A DNA stretch of 64,000 bases from the IMG/VR virus record IMGVR_UViG_3300020473_002010, positions 1 through 64,000 of that record. One strand, written 5' to 3'. Position numbers and translations under genes: made by a program. This DNA is from a virus. This document shows positions 15,460 to 25,104 of the stretch, piece after piece (the stretch's first letter is position 1; each line of letters starts with the position of its first letter). The notes under the pieces were generated by a model, which saw only the letters and a list, made by a program, of their open reading frames with translations, had not been told where the DNA came from and ran no database searches.

Positions 15460-15822
15460 ATGGGAAGTACAAAGCTAAAAAAGATTGACAAGAATAGGTG
15501 GAGAAAGACCTACCCACGGTTTCGCAAGTTGCCAATTACTTCCTACATGGGGGATGATGCGCTTGTTATCGAAACGCACGAAGTTAAATTCACTGACACT
15601 ACAAAGGTTCTGTTTCACTTAAAAGAAAATTACGACGGTGTACCAACTGTGTTGGTGACACCCTATAGTGATAGCTTTGATAGCGACATTAATGTTTGGG
15701 TATCGAAAGTAGAGATTGGAGGTACCGTTCCTCCCGGAAGCAAAAAATGTACGATCACTCTTGAGTGTAGTGCGAAATGGACGGGCACCGTATTCATACA
15801 GTCTATCAAGGCAGGATCATAA
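15460..15822 (+). CDS. Putative tail fibre-associated beta-sandwich protein
   Basis: A 120-residue, beta-rich protein (for example KVLFHLKENYDGVPTVLVTP and NVWVSKVEIGG then KWTGTVFIQSI) without Cys-rich or enzymatic motifs. The alternation of strands resembles small receptor-binding or H-type-lectin-like domains of phages, but that is only an impression. It begins the tail fibre block, and its stop overlaps the ATG of the next gene (TAATG). ATG 15460 is preceded by AGAGGTG. Confidence 0.55.
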   Translation: MGSTKLKKIDKNRWRKTYPRFRKLPITSYMGDDALVIETHEVKFTDTTKVLFHLKENYDGVPTVLVTPYSDSFDSDINVWVSKVEIGGTVPPGSKKCTITLECSAKWTGTVFIQSIKAGS

Positions 15823-16202
15823 TGAGCTCATGGCCGTATAGAGAGAGAATTTTAAGCGGAACGTTTCCACCGACGCCTAAAGTTTATTATGCACATAATG
15901 GGAATGGTGCGTTAACATTCGGTCTGATAGTTATTCCTGGCGGAAAGTCAGCTACGGCATGGCAATATTTACCACTTTCTGCTCATCCGAAAAGAGCAAG
16001 ACCTAACATAATACTTACTCCATCAGGGAGCATTGCAAACGTAAATTCCTGGGTTGAGACAGAATATTCACCCACAGGATCAAATGGCTGGAGATGGAGA
16101 GCAAATTCATCTGCTACATCAACATCTGATATTAATGAAGATGGTGTGGATGAAGACTGGTCCATCGCAATAAATTTTCAGATATTTTCAATGTGGGCAT
16201 AA
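15822..16202 (+). CDS. Putative tail fibre-associated structural protein
   Basis: A 126-residue, beta-rich protein with Gly, Ser and aromatic residues (GNGALTFGLIVIPGG; TEYSPTGSNGWRWRANSS). No known domain. I use ATG 15822 because it overlaps the previous stop as TAATG, a common coupling signal in this genome. A longer frame overlapping the neighbour is not needed. It is followed nine bases later by the giant fibre gene, so it is likely a fibre component or connector. Confidence 0.55.
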   Translation: MSSWPYRERILSGTFPPTPKVYYAHNGNGALTFGLIVIPGGKSATAWQYLPLSAHPKRARPNIILTPSGSIANVNSWVETEYSPTGSNGWRWRANSSATSTSDINEDGVDEDWSIAINFQIFSMWA

Positions 16203-16211
16203 GAGGAAAAA

Positions 16212-19200
16212 ATGGCAAAAGATTTTAGAGCAGACCAAATACGATTTCATACAATCCTTGCGTCAGGCACTATGTGGCCAAGACAAACAAGTGATACCCC
16301 GCCTAACCCCGGGTATTTGGACGGTAATGGTCACCCGCATCTGGGCATGGTCATCATGTCTGCTAGTGATGCCTATGACTACGAAGGTACGTTTAATCAA
16401 TCTGGCAGAGATATGTTCAACCAATTTGGGCATGAGCCATGGCTCGTATTTTCTGGCGTTGCTAACACCACCACAAACGGTCGAGATGGGTGGGATAGAC
16501 CAGACGTAGCCGGTGGATATCCGAAAGGTAGTGCTGTTCTATTCATGGGCGATGTCATTATCAGTGGTACTTTATTCGGAAAGCGGCAGGTCATTACTGT
16601 GGACAAAGATGTTCCCGGTGATTTTCACGTTATTGGTGATGCGTTTGTTTCTGGAGGCATCTTTGCAGGAGAAACCAAGTATCCCGATTCAACAACCCCC
16701 TTAGAAGATGCGTTTGTTGTGCAGCAGGGTGACGCTAATAATCCCCCAAGAATATCATTTAGAAAGATAAAGTGGTCAACCCGGCTCGCTTCATCGTGGA
16801 CAGACACTTACAAAGATTGCTTCCTTGTATTCTCTGGTGCCAAAGATGGTAAGGATGGTAACGCTGGTAGCATAGCACTGTTCGAAGGTGACGTGCATAT
16901 CTCTGGTAACATAACAGGGGATGGCTCTGGATTCTACGCTCCAGACGAAAATCTCATACTTAATAATTCTGCAAGCTGGTATAATCAAACTAATACATGG
17001 TGGGGAGAAGTTGGTACGGATCGAGGACCTGCTTTCGGTCATGCAACAACCGGTACGTATGCAAGAATTAGCAATGACGGCGGTAGCTCATGGATTGACG
17101 CAGGCACAGGCCCATCTACTAGACCTTATTATATCGAGCAAGACAGGTGGAGCATTTCAGGGTCAGCTGACTCAAGCATAAGCTTCGGTGGCGTAAATCG
17201 TGCGGTGCCATCGCACTGGTACTCTGATTTCATTAACTCAAGCTCAGTAGATACAGGAGCCAAAAAAGGTGGATTTAGATTCTTGGTTGGTGGGGATGGA
17301 CTGCATGCTGCTGCTCCCGGAGGTTTTGCAGCAGCGAATAGAAGCGTATTTACGATATCTGGTTCTGGTGATATTGCTCTTGACCCGTATAAGTCGCTTG
17401 TTTTTGATTCACAGGCAAACTCAGCTCTAACAATCACTCATATTAAGGGCCCAACCCTCGCAGATCCTCAAACAAACCATGCTCTAAGGTTTACAGCTGC
17501 AACAACATACCCGGTCCACTATAATTTTGTAAGGGGTGAAGTTACAGGGTCAGGAGGGTTCCATCTCCCTAACCTGCAAAATGCTCACTCTGCCAACACT
17601 CGAGACGGACAGCAGGGTCAGCTTAGCGGGATTACATTCCAGGGTGAGGCAGACTCAACCGCGAACCCGGCGGTCGAAGACACACGTCCCGATGTGGCGA
17701 TTTTCTACCAAAAAGCAGCGAACTCACACCCGCAACACCCACAAATTAAACCCAAAACGTTCATTATAACTGCCTCTCATACAGATTCCAGTGTATGGAT
17801 TGGAGCAGGTAACGACCTTATGCTAAAAGCGGACGACGACACATTCGTCCAGGCTCATGATGATGTATGGGTCATAGCTGGATCTGATCCAAACGAGAGT
17901 AATGGCGAAGTCAAAATGATGTCTCGTGCAGGATCGTTTATATTCGGCAATAGAGGGGGATTGGCTGACACGGTATCTACCGAAAATATCTTTCAGATCA
18001 CTCATAACTCTGCCGACCCAACGGATACTGCTAAAGAAGGCGGATACACTGTGCAGCTCAACTCAAGTGGCTCGACAGTCGGCGGTGATCCAAGCACGGC
18101 CAGCTACTTGATGTTTAGTGGGTCTGGAGACAAGGGCGCACACACTATTAAGACCGTCGACCAAAGTGGGGTAGGCTCCGAGCTTGGTCACTTGACGATA
18201 TTCCCTGATGGTCGATTGATCATGTCAGGAACAAAGCACGTATCAATCGATTCCGCTGGGGCTGCTGGTTCGGATTCGAAAATCCGCATCGCGACGAAAA
18301 ACAACGCCCAGTCTGTTGAAATAGGTGGAGAGACCGGTGCGGGTGACGTTAAGAAAATGTACTTCAGGGCACAGGAGCTTTATGTAGAAACGGAAGATAA
18401 GAGTTATTCTGGTGGTGGCGAGCAGCACGGTATTAAAATGCTCTCATCCACAACGCTACAAATGACTGGGTCAACGAACGCTGGTATCACGGCAACATCA
18501 GGTCAGGCGCATATTAACGCAAAGAGTGCCAATGGTATTATTCACCTCCGCGCAGACTCGACCGCAGAAGGTGTCCAAATTGCGCGTCAATTGACGGATG
18601 GTACTACTGCTGCCAATATTCCTGTATTTATTGGAGGTTCAACTTCTACTGTCACGATTGGTAATGACTTAAGCGTTGGAACGGTAGCTCACTCCGGTAG
18701 CGTAGACGTTTGGGGTGACTTGACTGTTCACGGTAACTTTATTAAAGGTCACGTCATAACAGCCTCCATGGAAGATCCGCTCTTAATGCTGAACTCTGGC
18801 TCTAAAGTCGGCGGATCTGGTGGTGGTATTGCGATCGCTTCTGGTTCAAGCGCTGTCTTCACAAACGCACAAGGTAACTGGAACTACTCGATGGTATTTG
18901 GTAGAGATACCGTAAATCATGGTGGCGATCGCGACACATTCCTTGCTGGAAGAATGGATACCGAGGATGGGCTAAAAATCAGTCTTGACGGAGCGGTACC
19001 TATTGACATGAGGGCCGCTGGGTACAGAACAGTTGCTGGAATGACAATGACCGCATCACAGGTTCCAGGTGAGTCTATATACACAGTAAGAGCAGGTAAT
19101 ACTGGAAGCGCTGGACGGCTCGTGCTGCATGCAGGTACTACAGACGGCGGAGCAAATCTTGGGCCCTTCTCGCTGAGCGGCTCTTACTTCACGTTCAGCC

Positions 19201-21641
19201 CAGGCTCTAAGATATACTTGGATAATACTGCAAATGACGTGTATTTTAGGTCTCAGCAGGGCGGTACAAACCAGAGACTAGACCTGAATCTTAAAAATGC
19301 ACTCAGGTTAACTGGACAACCGAATATTCAATTTTACGCCAGTGAATTCCAGATTCGGCACGGTCACAGCTCAGCAGATCCTACAGATGTGTTGATGCTA
19401 AAGGCTGACGCGCATCCTCTTGTCTTTTCTGGATCAGATTATTCTTTCGATATGGCAAGTGGCGAGTACATGTGGTGGAACGAGCACGCTACAGACTATA
19501 CTAGATGGAACATCGCCTCCAACCAGGTCCAACTTGACATGGGCAGCGCGATGACAGGATTTAAGATCCTCGGCGCGACCAAGAAAATCTTTTTTAACTC
19601 AGATAGCAAGTATATAAAAGGCGATGGCCAAGTATCTAGTGGGGACCTTACCTATTCTTCGGCGCAGACGGCAACTGTTAAAACAACTGGCTATGCACAA
19701 TCTGTTGAGATATTCGCCGCAGATGCTAACGAGTTACTTGCCACTAAGAATAATAGGGGTACCGGCGCTGTTCTTATCTTTACTTCATCCGCCACTGGGG
19801 CTCCGGATAAGGGGTACGCATCACTGGGTTATAGCACCGAAGAGCTTGACAGCGGGATGTTCACGGATAAGAATGAAGATGTCACGTTAATATTCTCTGG
19901 TTCAGCAGGTAACTTACCACTTAAACACCACCGCGGAACGTCATTATTCACCGGTGATGTCGTCATATCAGGAAGCATGGCTGTCGGTGAATACATTTAC
20001 CACGATGGTAATGAAAGCGCAGTAAGCGGCGCGCCCCGGACAGCGATCAGGCTACAAGATCGAGTCATAAGCTTGATTGCATCAGGTACAAATATTCTTG
20101 AGGTTGAGGGTATTGGAGATAAGTTCGCCACCTTCAACGGCAATAGCGGGCAAGTTAGTACTCAAATCAAAGGCTACTCTGCCGGAGACGACAAACCGAT
20201 AATGTTGGCCTTGGCACATGATTCGAGCAACCGGGCAACATTCTTCAATCCACTCACAACACTCGACCCCGATGTCGATCCAGCAAACGGCCATGATGTC
20301 CTTCTGTTCTTCAGTGGAGCGATGGGAAGTAAGTATCAGGCAGGTGATACAGATGCGGCTGTCAGAGCAACAGCACTCTTCGGTGGCGACGTTTATGTTT
20401 CGGGTACTTTAGGCGCAGGAACAGTGGACCTTGCAAACCTTACCTTAACGGATACAAATCCGTATCTTCGATTCTATGATGCTAATACATACATCAAGAA
20501 AGACGGCACAAACCTTAATTTCTATGATGCTGCACTGGGGACTGTCAAATCATTGACACAGCTGGCCAGCTTGTCAGTTAGTGATGACCTGTTTAGCGTA
20601 ACAAGGACTGCTCTTAACGTACCGAATTACGGGATGTCCACTGGATCGTTCTCTTTTGATAGCGGATTTAACGGTTATTCAGACAACAACCCGCGACCCA
20701 CAAACTTGGTAAGCGATAATAATACTGGCGCTGGAAATACTGACGTATACTTCTTCGTTAGTGGCGCTGTTGGTATGAAGGCTCGAGCGCCGGCAGATAT
20801 TGCAAACCAGCTAAACAGAAGGTCTGTTGCTCTATTTGGTGGTGATGTTCACATTTCAGGAACGCTTACGAGCAATAATACCTCATTCGGTGCATCTTCA
20901 CTTGACAAGTGCTATGACACCAACGCCGCCGGGGAAGAAGAAGCGGGCGGTGGTCGCAGAATCATAGCAGACGCGGAAAAAGTAGAAATTCAAAGAACCA
21001 CTACGAACGCTATTGCTAGTCACCACTTATTCGGTGTAACAGGGTCTGCAAACTTTGGACAAATAAAAATAGCACCCATAGTGGACGCTGATGGATTCTA
21101 CACATACGGTGGGGTATTCGTTACAGGAAGTGCTGGAAGACTTGGGTTCGGAGTAGGTGGCTCAACAGCAACAGACGTAGCATTCTCTGTTAACTCTAAT
21201 AATAATATCGAGATCGGCGGTACCGGAGGAAACAGTAGAAAGCTCTACTGGGATCCAAACGAAAACAGCACGTTTATTCGATACACGAACACAAATAGCT
21301 CTAATCCTGGTCCAAAGATATTACATTTTGCGAACAGGACAGCTGATGGCCGGATTAGTTTTTCAATGGGCTCAGGCGGTACCATTACTGGTACAAATCA
21401 AGGGACCGGTTTTGAGGGCCACATTGCAGTTTCTGGCAGCATACTCCCGGGATACGATAATGAGTACAATCTTGGTAGTCCCTCCACTAGATGGGCCAAC
21501 CTTTATACCGGTGACCTCCACCTTCGAAATGAACGAGGCGACTGGACGATCTACGAGGAAAGAGACATGCTAGTTGTCGTAAATAATATAACAGGAAAAA
21601 GATACAAGATGGGGCTTACACCCTTGGAGGATGACGAGTAA
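16212..21641 (+). CDS. Giant repetitive tail fibre protein
   Basis: An 1809-residue, Gly/Ser/Thr/Asn-rich, beta-structured protein with almost no Cys. A module of the form FSG-(15-40 residues)-LFxGDVxISG recurs at least five times, at about 16446-16580, 16821-16910, 19888-19980, 20294-20410 and 20742-20866. Between the two clusters lies a long stretch with many 'SGS' turns. The C-terminus GYDNEYNLGSPSTRWANLYT followed by GDLHLRNERGDW and NNITGKRYKM is a recurrent ending of marine phage fibre proteins. It is predicted to be a long trimeric fibre that binds host surface glycans. AAGAGGAAAAA precedes ATG 16212. It overlaps the second fibre gene as TAATG. Confidence 0.85.
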   Translation: MAKDFRADQIRFHTILASGTMWPRQTSDTPPNPGYLDGNGHPHLGMVIMSASDAYDYEGTFNQSGRDMFNQFGHEPWLVFSGVANTTTNGRDGWDRPDVAGGYPKGSAVLFMGDVIISGTLFGKRQVITVDKDVPGDFHVIGDAFVSGGIFAGETKYPDSTTPLEDAFVVQQGDANNPPRISFRKIKWSTRLASSWTDTYKDCFLVFSGAKDGKDGNAGSIALFEGDVHISGNITGDGSGFYAPDENLILNNSASWYNQTNTWWGEVGTDRGPAFGHATTGTYARISNDGGSSWIDAGTGPSTRPYYIEQDRWSISGSADSSISFGGVNRAVPSHWYSDFINSSSVDTGAKKGGFRFLVGGDGLHAAAPGGFAAANRSVFTISGSGDIALDPYKSLVFDSQANSALTITHIKGPTLADPQTNHALRFTAATTYPVHYNFVRGEVTGSGGFHLPNLQNAHSANTRDGQQGQLSGITFQGEADSTANPAVEDTRPDVAIFYQKAANSHPQHPQIKPKTFIITASHTDSSVWIGAGNDLMLKADDDTFVQAHDDVWVIAGSDPNESNGEVKMMSRAGSFIFGNRGGLADTVSTENIFQITHNSADPTDTAKEGGYTVQLNSSGSTVGGDPSTASYLMFSGSGDKGAHTIKTVDQSGVGSELGHLTIFPDGRLIMSGTKHVSIDSAGAAGSDSKIRIATKNNAQSVEIGGETGAGDVKKMYFRAQELYVETEDKSYSGGGEQHGIKMLSSTTLQMTGSTNAGITATSGQAHINAKSANGIIHLRADSTAEGVQIARQLTDGTTAANIPVFIGGSTSTVTIGNDLSVGTVAHSGSVDVWGDLTVHGNFIKGHVITASMEDPLLMLNSGSKVGGSGGGIAIASGSSAVFTNAQGNWNYSMVFGRDTVNHGGDRDTFLAGRMDTEDGLKISLDGAVPIDMRAAGYRTVAGMTMTASQVPGESIYTVRAGNTGSAGRLVLHAGTTDGGANLGPFSLSGSYFTFSPGSKIYLDNTANDVYFRSQQGGTNQRLDLNLKNALRLTGQPNIQFYASEFQIRHGHSSADPTDVLMLKADAHPLVFSGSDYSFDMASGEYMWWNEHATDYTRWNIASNQVQLDMGSAMTGFKILGATKKIFFNSDSKYIKGDGQVSSGDLTYSSAQTATVKTTGYAQSVEIFAADANELLATKNNRGTGAVLIFTSSATGAPDKGYASLGYSTEELDSGMFTDKNEDVTLIFSGSAGNLPLKHHRGTSLFTGDVVISGSMAVGEYIYHDGNESAVSGAPRTAIRLQDRVISLIASGTNILEVEGIGDKFATFNGNSGQVSTQIKGYSAGDDKPIMLALAHDSSNRATFFNPLTTLDPDVDPANGHDVLLFFSGAMGSKYQAGDTDAAVRATALFGGDVYVSGTLGAGTVDLANLTLTDTNPYLRFYDANTYIKKDGTNLNFYDAALGTVKSLTQLASLSVSDDLFSVTRTALNVPNYGMSTGSFSFDSGFNGYSDNNPRPTNLVSDNNTGAGNTDVYFFVSGAVGMKARAPADIANQLNRRSVALFGGDVHISGTLTSNNTSFGASSLDKCYDTNAAGEEEAGGGRRIIADAEKVEIQRTTTNAIASHHLFGVTGSANFGQIKIAPIVDADGFYTYGGVFVTGSAGRLGFGVGGSTATDVAFSVNSNNNIEIGGTGGNSRKLYWDPNENSTFIRYTNTNSSNPGPKILHFANRTADGRISFSMGSGGTITGTNQGTGFEGHIAVSGSILPGYDNEYNLGSPSTRWANLYTGDLHLRNERGDWTIYEERDMLVVVNNITGKRYKMGLTPLEDDE

Positions 21642-24600
21642 TGCCGATATTTACAACGCAAGTTTCAGGCTCAACATATACCCATTTATCTGGTACAATT
21701 AGTTTATCAGGCTCTCATTATAACGATGTAGCTGGTGCGCTAAACCCACCTTTGTTTCAAGTTACGGGTAGTGTTGGAATTGAAAGAAACCTTAGGGTGT
21801 CAGGCTCTCTTATGGTCTCTTCCAGCCTATTGATATCAGGTACAGCAAGATTTGACAGTCGAGCGGGTGGTGTACAAGCATATTTCACAGATAAAAGAGG
21901 TCACGCTGAAACACAGATTGCATCCTCTAACGGAGGTTCGCTCCGGATTCAGCATGCTGATGTCTTTGCGTATGGTGTATTCGCCCCAACAGTAAAGCTT
22001 TATAAATCTAGAGGGACATTAGACAGTCCTACACCCCTTAACGACGGTGATAGAATCGGAAACATTGAATTTTGGGCTTACGACAATTCGTGGGAGCGAA
22101 GTGCAATGATTACTGTTAATGCAACCGCTAATCACGGCGATGATTCCACCGATGTTCCGTCAAATATGCAATTTTTCGTAGCTGAAGATGGACAAACAGC
22201 ATACAATTCTACTCCTGCGCTTACATTAATTAATTCTGGTTCCGGGACCGGTGGACTAGTAGCACATACAGGTGGAAATCTCCGCGTCGGTGGAAATGAA
22301 ATCGAGAATAGCGACGGAGAAACGACAATCATTATGACCGCCGACCAAAAAGTCGGCATTGGGCCGGATCCTGGAGGTTCATGGCCCTCATACATGCTAG
22401 ATGTTAATGGAGATATCCGAATCCGCGGAAATGATATAAGAAATAGCGACGGTGAGGTGACTATTTCCATGGACGCTGATCAAAATGTAACCATTGGAAA
22501 CGATTTAACGGTCACTGGAAATGTTATTAGAGCATCAGATGGTGGATCAACTATCACAATGGACGATTCCGACAACGTAACTATTGGAAATGATTTAACG
22601 GTTGGTGGAAATGTTATTAGAGCATCAGATGGTGGTTCAACTATTACGATGGACACCAGCGATAATGTAACCCTAGCCGGTAATCTAGACCTTGCAAAAA
22701 GCGGAGCAACTTTATTAACAATAGGCGATGACTCTGATGGCGATAATCGTAAGATCACGTTTGGTCATGCAACTTGTAAGACCGTAATGGGAATTTATGA
22801 CACCGACGACAAATTTCAAATTCATACTGGCGCAGATCTTGCATCTGGTGCCGATTTTGAGTTAGATAATTCTGGGAATGTTACCATTGGTAACGGTAGT
22901 TTATATGTCGATGGTGAAGTCTGGGGTAAAGGTACAACGCAGCTTAAACTGAATTCCAACGCTGACGTTATAGTAAAGGTAGATGCAGACAACAATCAAG
23001 GTGGTAAAAAGTTCAAGGTTAATAATCATTCTGATACCGAGAAGTTCTCTGTTTCGATGGCAGGTGTTGCTTCGGCTGCCGGTGCGATTTATGCTGGTGG
23101 CAATGCGCGGATAAGTGGTTCTATTTATCTTGATGATGGCGGCATGTTTATGGGTATGTCTTCTAACGACCTGCAAGTTACATCAAAGGGTAATATTGAA
23201 TTCTTTGTTGATAATGATGTAACAACTCCGGGTAACAGCTCATTCCTCATATACTCTGGCTCCACAACAAACACCATACCACTATTCGCTGTTACTGAAG
23301 CTGACGGTGTTGATGTCGGCACGACCCTGATTGGTGGAGACCTAAAAGTCGGTCAAAATAGAATCCTGAGCTCTGATAATACGGAAGCTTTGTACTTATC
23401 TGGTTCAGGAAACGTTGTTGTTAAGGGGGAGCTAGAAGTTGTAGGAGGAATTGTTACAGCACCATCGGTGCTAGCCAACGCTGCGGTATCCCCAAGCGAG
23501 GACAAATGGATTAGGATTGCAACAGCTAATTCTGATATAGACCAGAACAATAAACAGCTATCCTCAACGTTCCTCGTCACAATGGTCGGGGTTGAATACA
23601 CTACGACGTTTAATGCAGATTCTACATTTTTAGTTCACGTTGAGTGGGTTGCCAGGAGCACAGCGCCATATTACGATAGCGATGGTACTTCTATAACGGT
23701 TGATACACTGTCTGGGACGGCAGACCTCGAGGACTTCGACCCTTCCACCGATGTTGCAATTACTTTCTCGAACTCAGAGACCCCAACACAAGTTGACCTC
23801 TGGATGAAGTATAATGAGAGTCATCGTTCTTGTTATACTTCTATTTTGGGAGGGACTACACAGGTATCTTCGAATTACATTATTGAAGGCTTTACGTTGT
23901 TAACTGGACAGTCCAATGAGAATTCGATAACAAGCTTAGGTCAAGAAGTGTATGGAACCTGGATGGACAAATCCTACAATAACGTACACGTCAGCAAAAT
24001 ATACTCTGAGTTTCCCTCAGGCGGACAGCAGGTCTTAAGCTTTAGCGGGTCGAACATAAACAGCAATGCAACAAATCCTGTTAGTATCGTGGGAACTGGC
24101 ACCGGCGTAACTCCTTACCTTATGATTACCAGTAGGGCTACAGGTGTCGACAGCGGACCTGAATTCAATATGAGGAAATATGCCAGTGACGGAACGCTTG
24201 TAGAGGGCGAAAATCTTGGTGAGATTAGATTCATGGCAGCCACCGGATCAGCACCTCATGGATTTGATGATGAAACCTATGAGAATGGTGCTGTCATTAT
24301 TGCTGAGGTGGGAACAGGTACATGGGAAACAGGAAGCAGTCCAGGTAGGCTAAGGTTCTTCACCAATGAGGATGGGTCAAATACGCTCCGCGAGAGACTT
24401 GCGATTGAGTCCGATGGAGAAATTACTTTTCCAAGAGGTGGCTTTCCTGGCTTGGTTATTGGCTATACAGCTGTCGATTCGTCTGCCCTTGGAAACATGA
24501 ACGTGACAACAACCATGGACTACATTCAGGAAGGATCCGGCGATAGAGCTGACGTTACTTTTACTGCGCCACCAAGCGGTAATGTAGAAATTGAATGGAG

Positions 24601-24928
24601 CGGATACATTAGGTGTACTTCTGACACAGCAGCATGGTTAAAAATGGGGCTGACAACTGACACAAGCACATTTACGATAATCAATGGAACAAGGAAATTC
24701 GTGAAGCAATCCTCGACCTTTGATGATGAACATGCTACATATTTTACTACAAAGTGGATAGTGAGCAGTCTAACACCAGGCACTTCCTACACTTATTGTG
24801 TCGGGGCGCAGGCCGAAGCAGCTGATTCATTCGACATATATTGGTACGACTACAACGGCGGGTCGAATGATTATTATCCACCCATGACAGTAAAAGCGAC
24901 TGTTTTACCTGCTACAATATCTACTTAA
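21641..24928 (+). CDS. Second large repetitive tail fibre/tailspike protein
   Basis: A 1095-residue beta-rich protein. The first 120 residues repeat 'SGT/SGS' turns (FTTQVSGSTYTHLSGTISLS). Residues about 210-350 contain tandem 30-residue units of the type GNxIRxSDGxxTITMDxSDNVTIGNDLTV, suited to a beta-helix or triple-stranded fibre. The region after about residue 610 (SEDKWIRIATAN...) looks like globular jelly-roll domains, possibly the receptor-binding tip. No S74 chaperone motif was recognised. It starts by overlapping the previous stop and is the last gene of the fibre block before the glycan island. Confidence 0.82.
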   Translation: MPIFTTQVSGSTYTHLSGTISLSGSHYNDVAGALNPPLFQVTGSVGIERNLRVSGSLMVSSSLLISGTARFDSRAGGVQAYFTDKRGHAETQIASSNGGSLRIQHADVFAYGVFAPTVKLYKSRGTLDSPTPLNDGDRIGNIEFWAYDNSWERSAMITVNATANHGDDSTDVPSNMQFFVAEDGQTAYNSTPALTLINSGSGTGGLVAHTGGNLRVGGNEIENSDGETTIIMTADQKVGIGPDPGGSWPSYMLDVNGDIRIRGNDIRNSDGEVTISMDADQNVTIGNDLTVTGNVIRASDGGSTITMDDSDNVTIGNDLTVGGNVIRASDGGSTITMDTSDNVTLAGNLDLAKSGATLLTIGDDSDGDNRKITFGHATCKTVMGIYDTDDKFQIHTGADLASGADFELDNSGNVTIGNGSLYVDGEVWGKGTTQLKLNSNADVIVKVDADNNQGGKKFKVNNHSDTEKFSVSMAGVASAAGAIYAGGNARISGSIYLDDGGMFMGMSSNDLQVTSKGNIEFFVDNDVTTPGNSSFLIYSGSTTNTIPLFAVTEADGVDVGTTLIGGDLKVGQNRILSSDNTEALYLSGSGNVVVKGELEVVGGIVTAPSVLANAAVSPSEDKWIRIATANSDIDQNNKQLSSTFLVTMVGVEYTTTFNADSTFLVHVEWVARSTAPYYDSDGTSITVDTLSGTADLEDFDPSTDVAITFSNSETPTQVDLWMKYNESHRSCYTSILGGTTQVSSNYIIEGFTLLTGQSNENSITSLGQEVYGTWMDKSYNNVHVSKIYSEFPSGGQQVLSFSGSNINSNATNPVSIVGTGTGVTPYLMITSRATGVDSGPEFNMRKYASDGTLVEGENLGEIRFMAATGSAPHGFDDETYENGAVIIAEVGTGTWETGSSPGRLRFFTNEDGSNTLRERLAIESDGEITFPRGGFPGLVIGYTAVDSSALGNMNVTTTMDYIQEGSGDRADVTFTAPPSGNVEIEWSGYIRCTSDTAAWLKMGLTTDTSTFTIINGTRKFVKQSSTFDDEHATYFTTKWIVSSLTPGTSYTYCVGAQAEAADSFDIYWYDYNGGSNDYYPPMTVKATVLPATIST
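22427..22696 (+). repeat. Tandem 90-bp coding repeats, three units
   Basis: Units 22427-22516, 22517-22606 and 22607-22696 encode three 30-residue copies of G-N-x-I-R-x-S-D-G-x-x-T-I-x-M-D. Units two and three are nearly identical in DNA over about 60 bases. A related, weaker unit occurs near 22290-22366. In-frame unit number could change by recombination and so change fibre length. Confidence 0.85.
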
Positions 24929-25104
24929 TCAATGTATACTGTATAGAATTAATTAAATTAGAAAAACAGGTTAACAGGTTACTGAAGAACTGAATTCAGA
25001 ATTAATATAACAGCAGCTGTAAAATTTGTACACAAAAAAACGTGGATTTTCTTTCTTTACAGTCGAGCAAGAGGGCTTATTATTGCATCAGTAGGAGTGT
25101 TTTG
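24929..25104. other. 176-bp intergenic region between fibre genes and glycan island
   Basis: This is the longest non-coding gap in the window. It is AT-rich, with TATACT and TATAGAAT (24935-24949) as possible -10 sites, a direct repeat of AACAGGTT near 24965-24981, and a 10-base palindrome CTGAATTCAG at 24990-24999. I see no terminator hairpin with a T-run and no tRNA. GTAGGAGTG near the end is the ribosome binding site of the next gene. Confidence 0.4.

Noticed and set aside
24990-24999. Palindrome CTGAATTCAG in the intergenic region.
   Set aside because: Too short and without a T-run or a second copy. Not a terminator or operator by sequence alone.
24929-25104. Possible tRNA or attachment site in the longest gap.
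   Set aside because: No cloverleaf pattern with acceptor stem and T-loop is visible, and no integrase gene is nearby in the window.
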